DNA of 64,000 nucleotides from Lepidodermella squamata (Eukaryota; Gastrotricha), in contig JBLDXI010000066.1 in NCBI GenBank assembly GCA_047495785.1, positions 372,001 through 436,000 of the forward strand, read 5' to 3'. The notes under the pieces are model-generated. The model worked only from the letters and a program-made list of their open reading frames with translations, searched no databases and was not told the origin of the DNA. The stretch's first letter is position 1. Every line of letters begins with the position of its first letter. A program made the translations under genes and the position numbers. This document shows positions 63,658 through 64,000 of the stretch, in pieces.

Positions 63658-63873
63658 TCAGGGCGGTTTTACCATGAGGTACGCACTCGAGAATTGTGCC
63701 CTGTGCCCTTGGCTCCGTAGCCGGCGACACGTCTTCCTGTCAGCTTGATTAACGGTCCCGGAAACGCCGCATTCAATGCGTGGAAGAATGATTGGTGTTG
63801 GCGGAACCCGTGCCTCTTCGCCGACAGTGAGGTGCTTGGACCGCTCGACCACTTGCTCCTCCTCATAGGACTC
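63658..63873 (-). other. GC-rich open stretch, possible coding relic
   Basis: About 70 codons are open in minus sense (from ESYEEEQVVERSKHL to a TGA), with a much higher GC content than its surroundings. The segment RIECGVSGTVNQADRKT vaguely resembles a protein-kinase glycine loop, with the first Gly replaced by Glu. Too short and weak to name. Confidence 0.25.
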
Positions 63874-63887
63874 GCATTGTTATAGAC

Positions 63888-63978
63888 TCGCTAACGGGTG
63901 CTGGCGTCACCAGCTTTTTCACCCGCTCATTCCGCATTGATGTATGACGTATGAAGTATGACAATTTGCGTCATTTTG
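63888..63978. repeat. Dispersed repeat, second copy
   Basis: Matches 48579-48655 in direct orientation (TCATTCCGCATTGAxGTATGACGTAT). Confidence 0.65.
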
Positions 63979-64000
63979 GCGCTCTCGCTTGCGTCTTATT

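Noticed and set aside
63658-63873. tRNA gene or tRNA-derived SINE on the minus strand
   Set aside because: A box-A-like TGGTCGAGCGG and a GGGTTCC occur, but no cloverleaf arms can be paired.

Overview
The window is eukaryotic, from a compact invertebrate genome. Genes are interrupted by many short GT-AG introns (mostly 50-60 bp, one probable GC-AG) and the proteins are animal families: astacin protease, tetraspanin, Shaw-type K+ channel, temptin-like secreted proteins, prolyl-3-hydroxylase-like oxygenase, CS-alpha-beta defensin-like peptide. A small-genome worm-like animal, perhaps a nematode, fits, but the phylum cannot be fixed from this sequence alone.

Layout. (1) 1-19.5 kb is host euchromatin: a GT32 glycosyltransferase with a partial and a decayed paralog, an 11-exon membrane-anchored astacin, a tetraspanin, a Pro/Lys-rich coiled-coil protein, a tandem pair of temptin-like genes, a short 2-oxoglutarate oxygenase and a Kv channel. 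(2) 20,145-43,485 is an apparently intact Polinton/Maverick virus-like element of 23,341 bp, with 572-bp terminal inverted repeats that look identical, a 6-bp target duplication (GGTGTG), protein-primed DNA polymerase, integrase, packaging ATPase, adenovirus-type protease, major and minor capsid proteins and several accessory genes. Its left 6 kb carries intron-containing cargo: a LicD/fukutin-type transferase, a PB1-domain protein, a Cys-rich small protein and an unknown protein. (3) 43.5-64 kb is repeat-rich accessory DNA: TTAA-flanked piggyBac-like MITEs, a TA-flanked mariner-like MITE, a tandem satellite-like region, a Penelope-like endonuclease relic, and between them a family of three two-exon secreted repeat proteins plus a defensin-like gene.

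Two things look new. The first is the secreted repeat family. All three genes share a 30-nt first exon encoding half a signal peptide and an intron at the same place, followed by tandem repeats of 57, 87 or 42 bp. The repeat cores differ, but recurring SAR and Gly-Lys junctions make them look like multicopy peptide precursors. The second is the Polinton's regulatory and modular organisation: a TCTAR motif just 5' of most late genes and inside a palindrome between the integrase and ATPase, a 14-bp element GGAATTTACGAGGG at three gene borders, a parvovirus-type phospholipase A2-like domain at the N-terminus of the integrase ORF, and a candidate fibre protein.

Exon coordinates were read by eye from reading frame and splice consensus; there is no transcript evidence.
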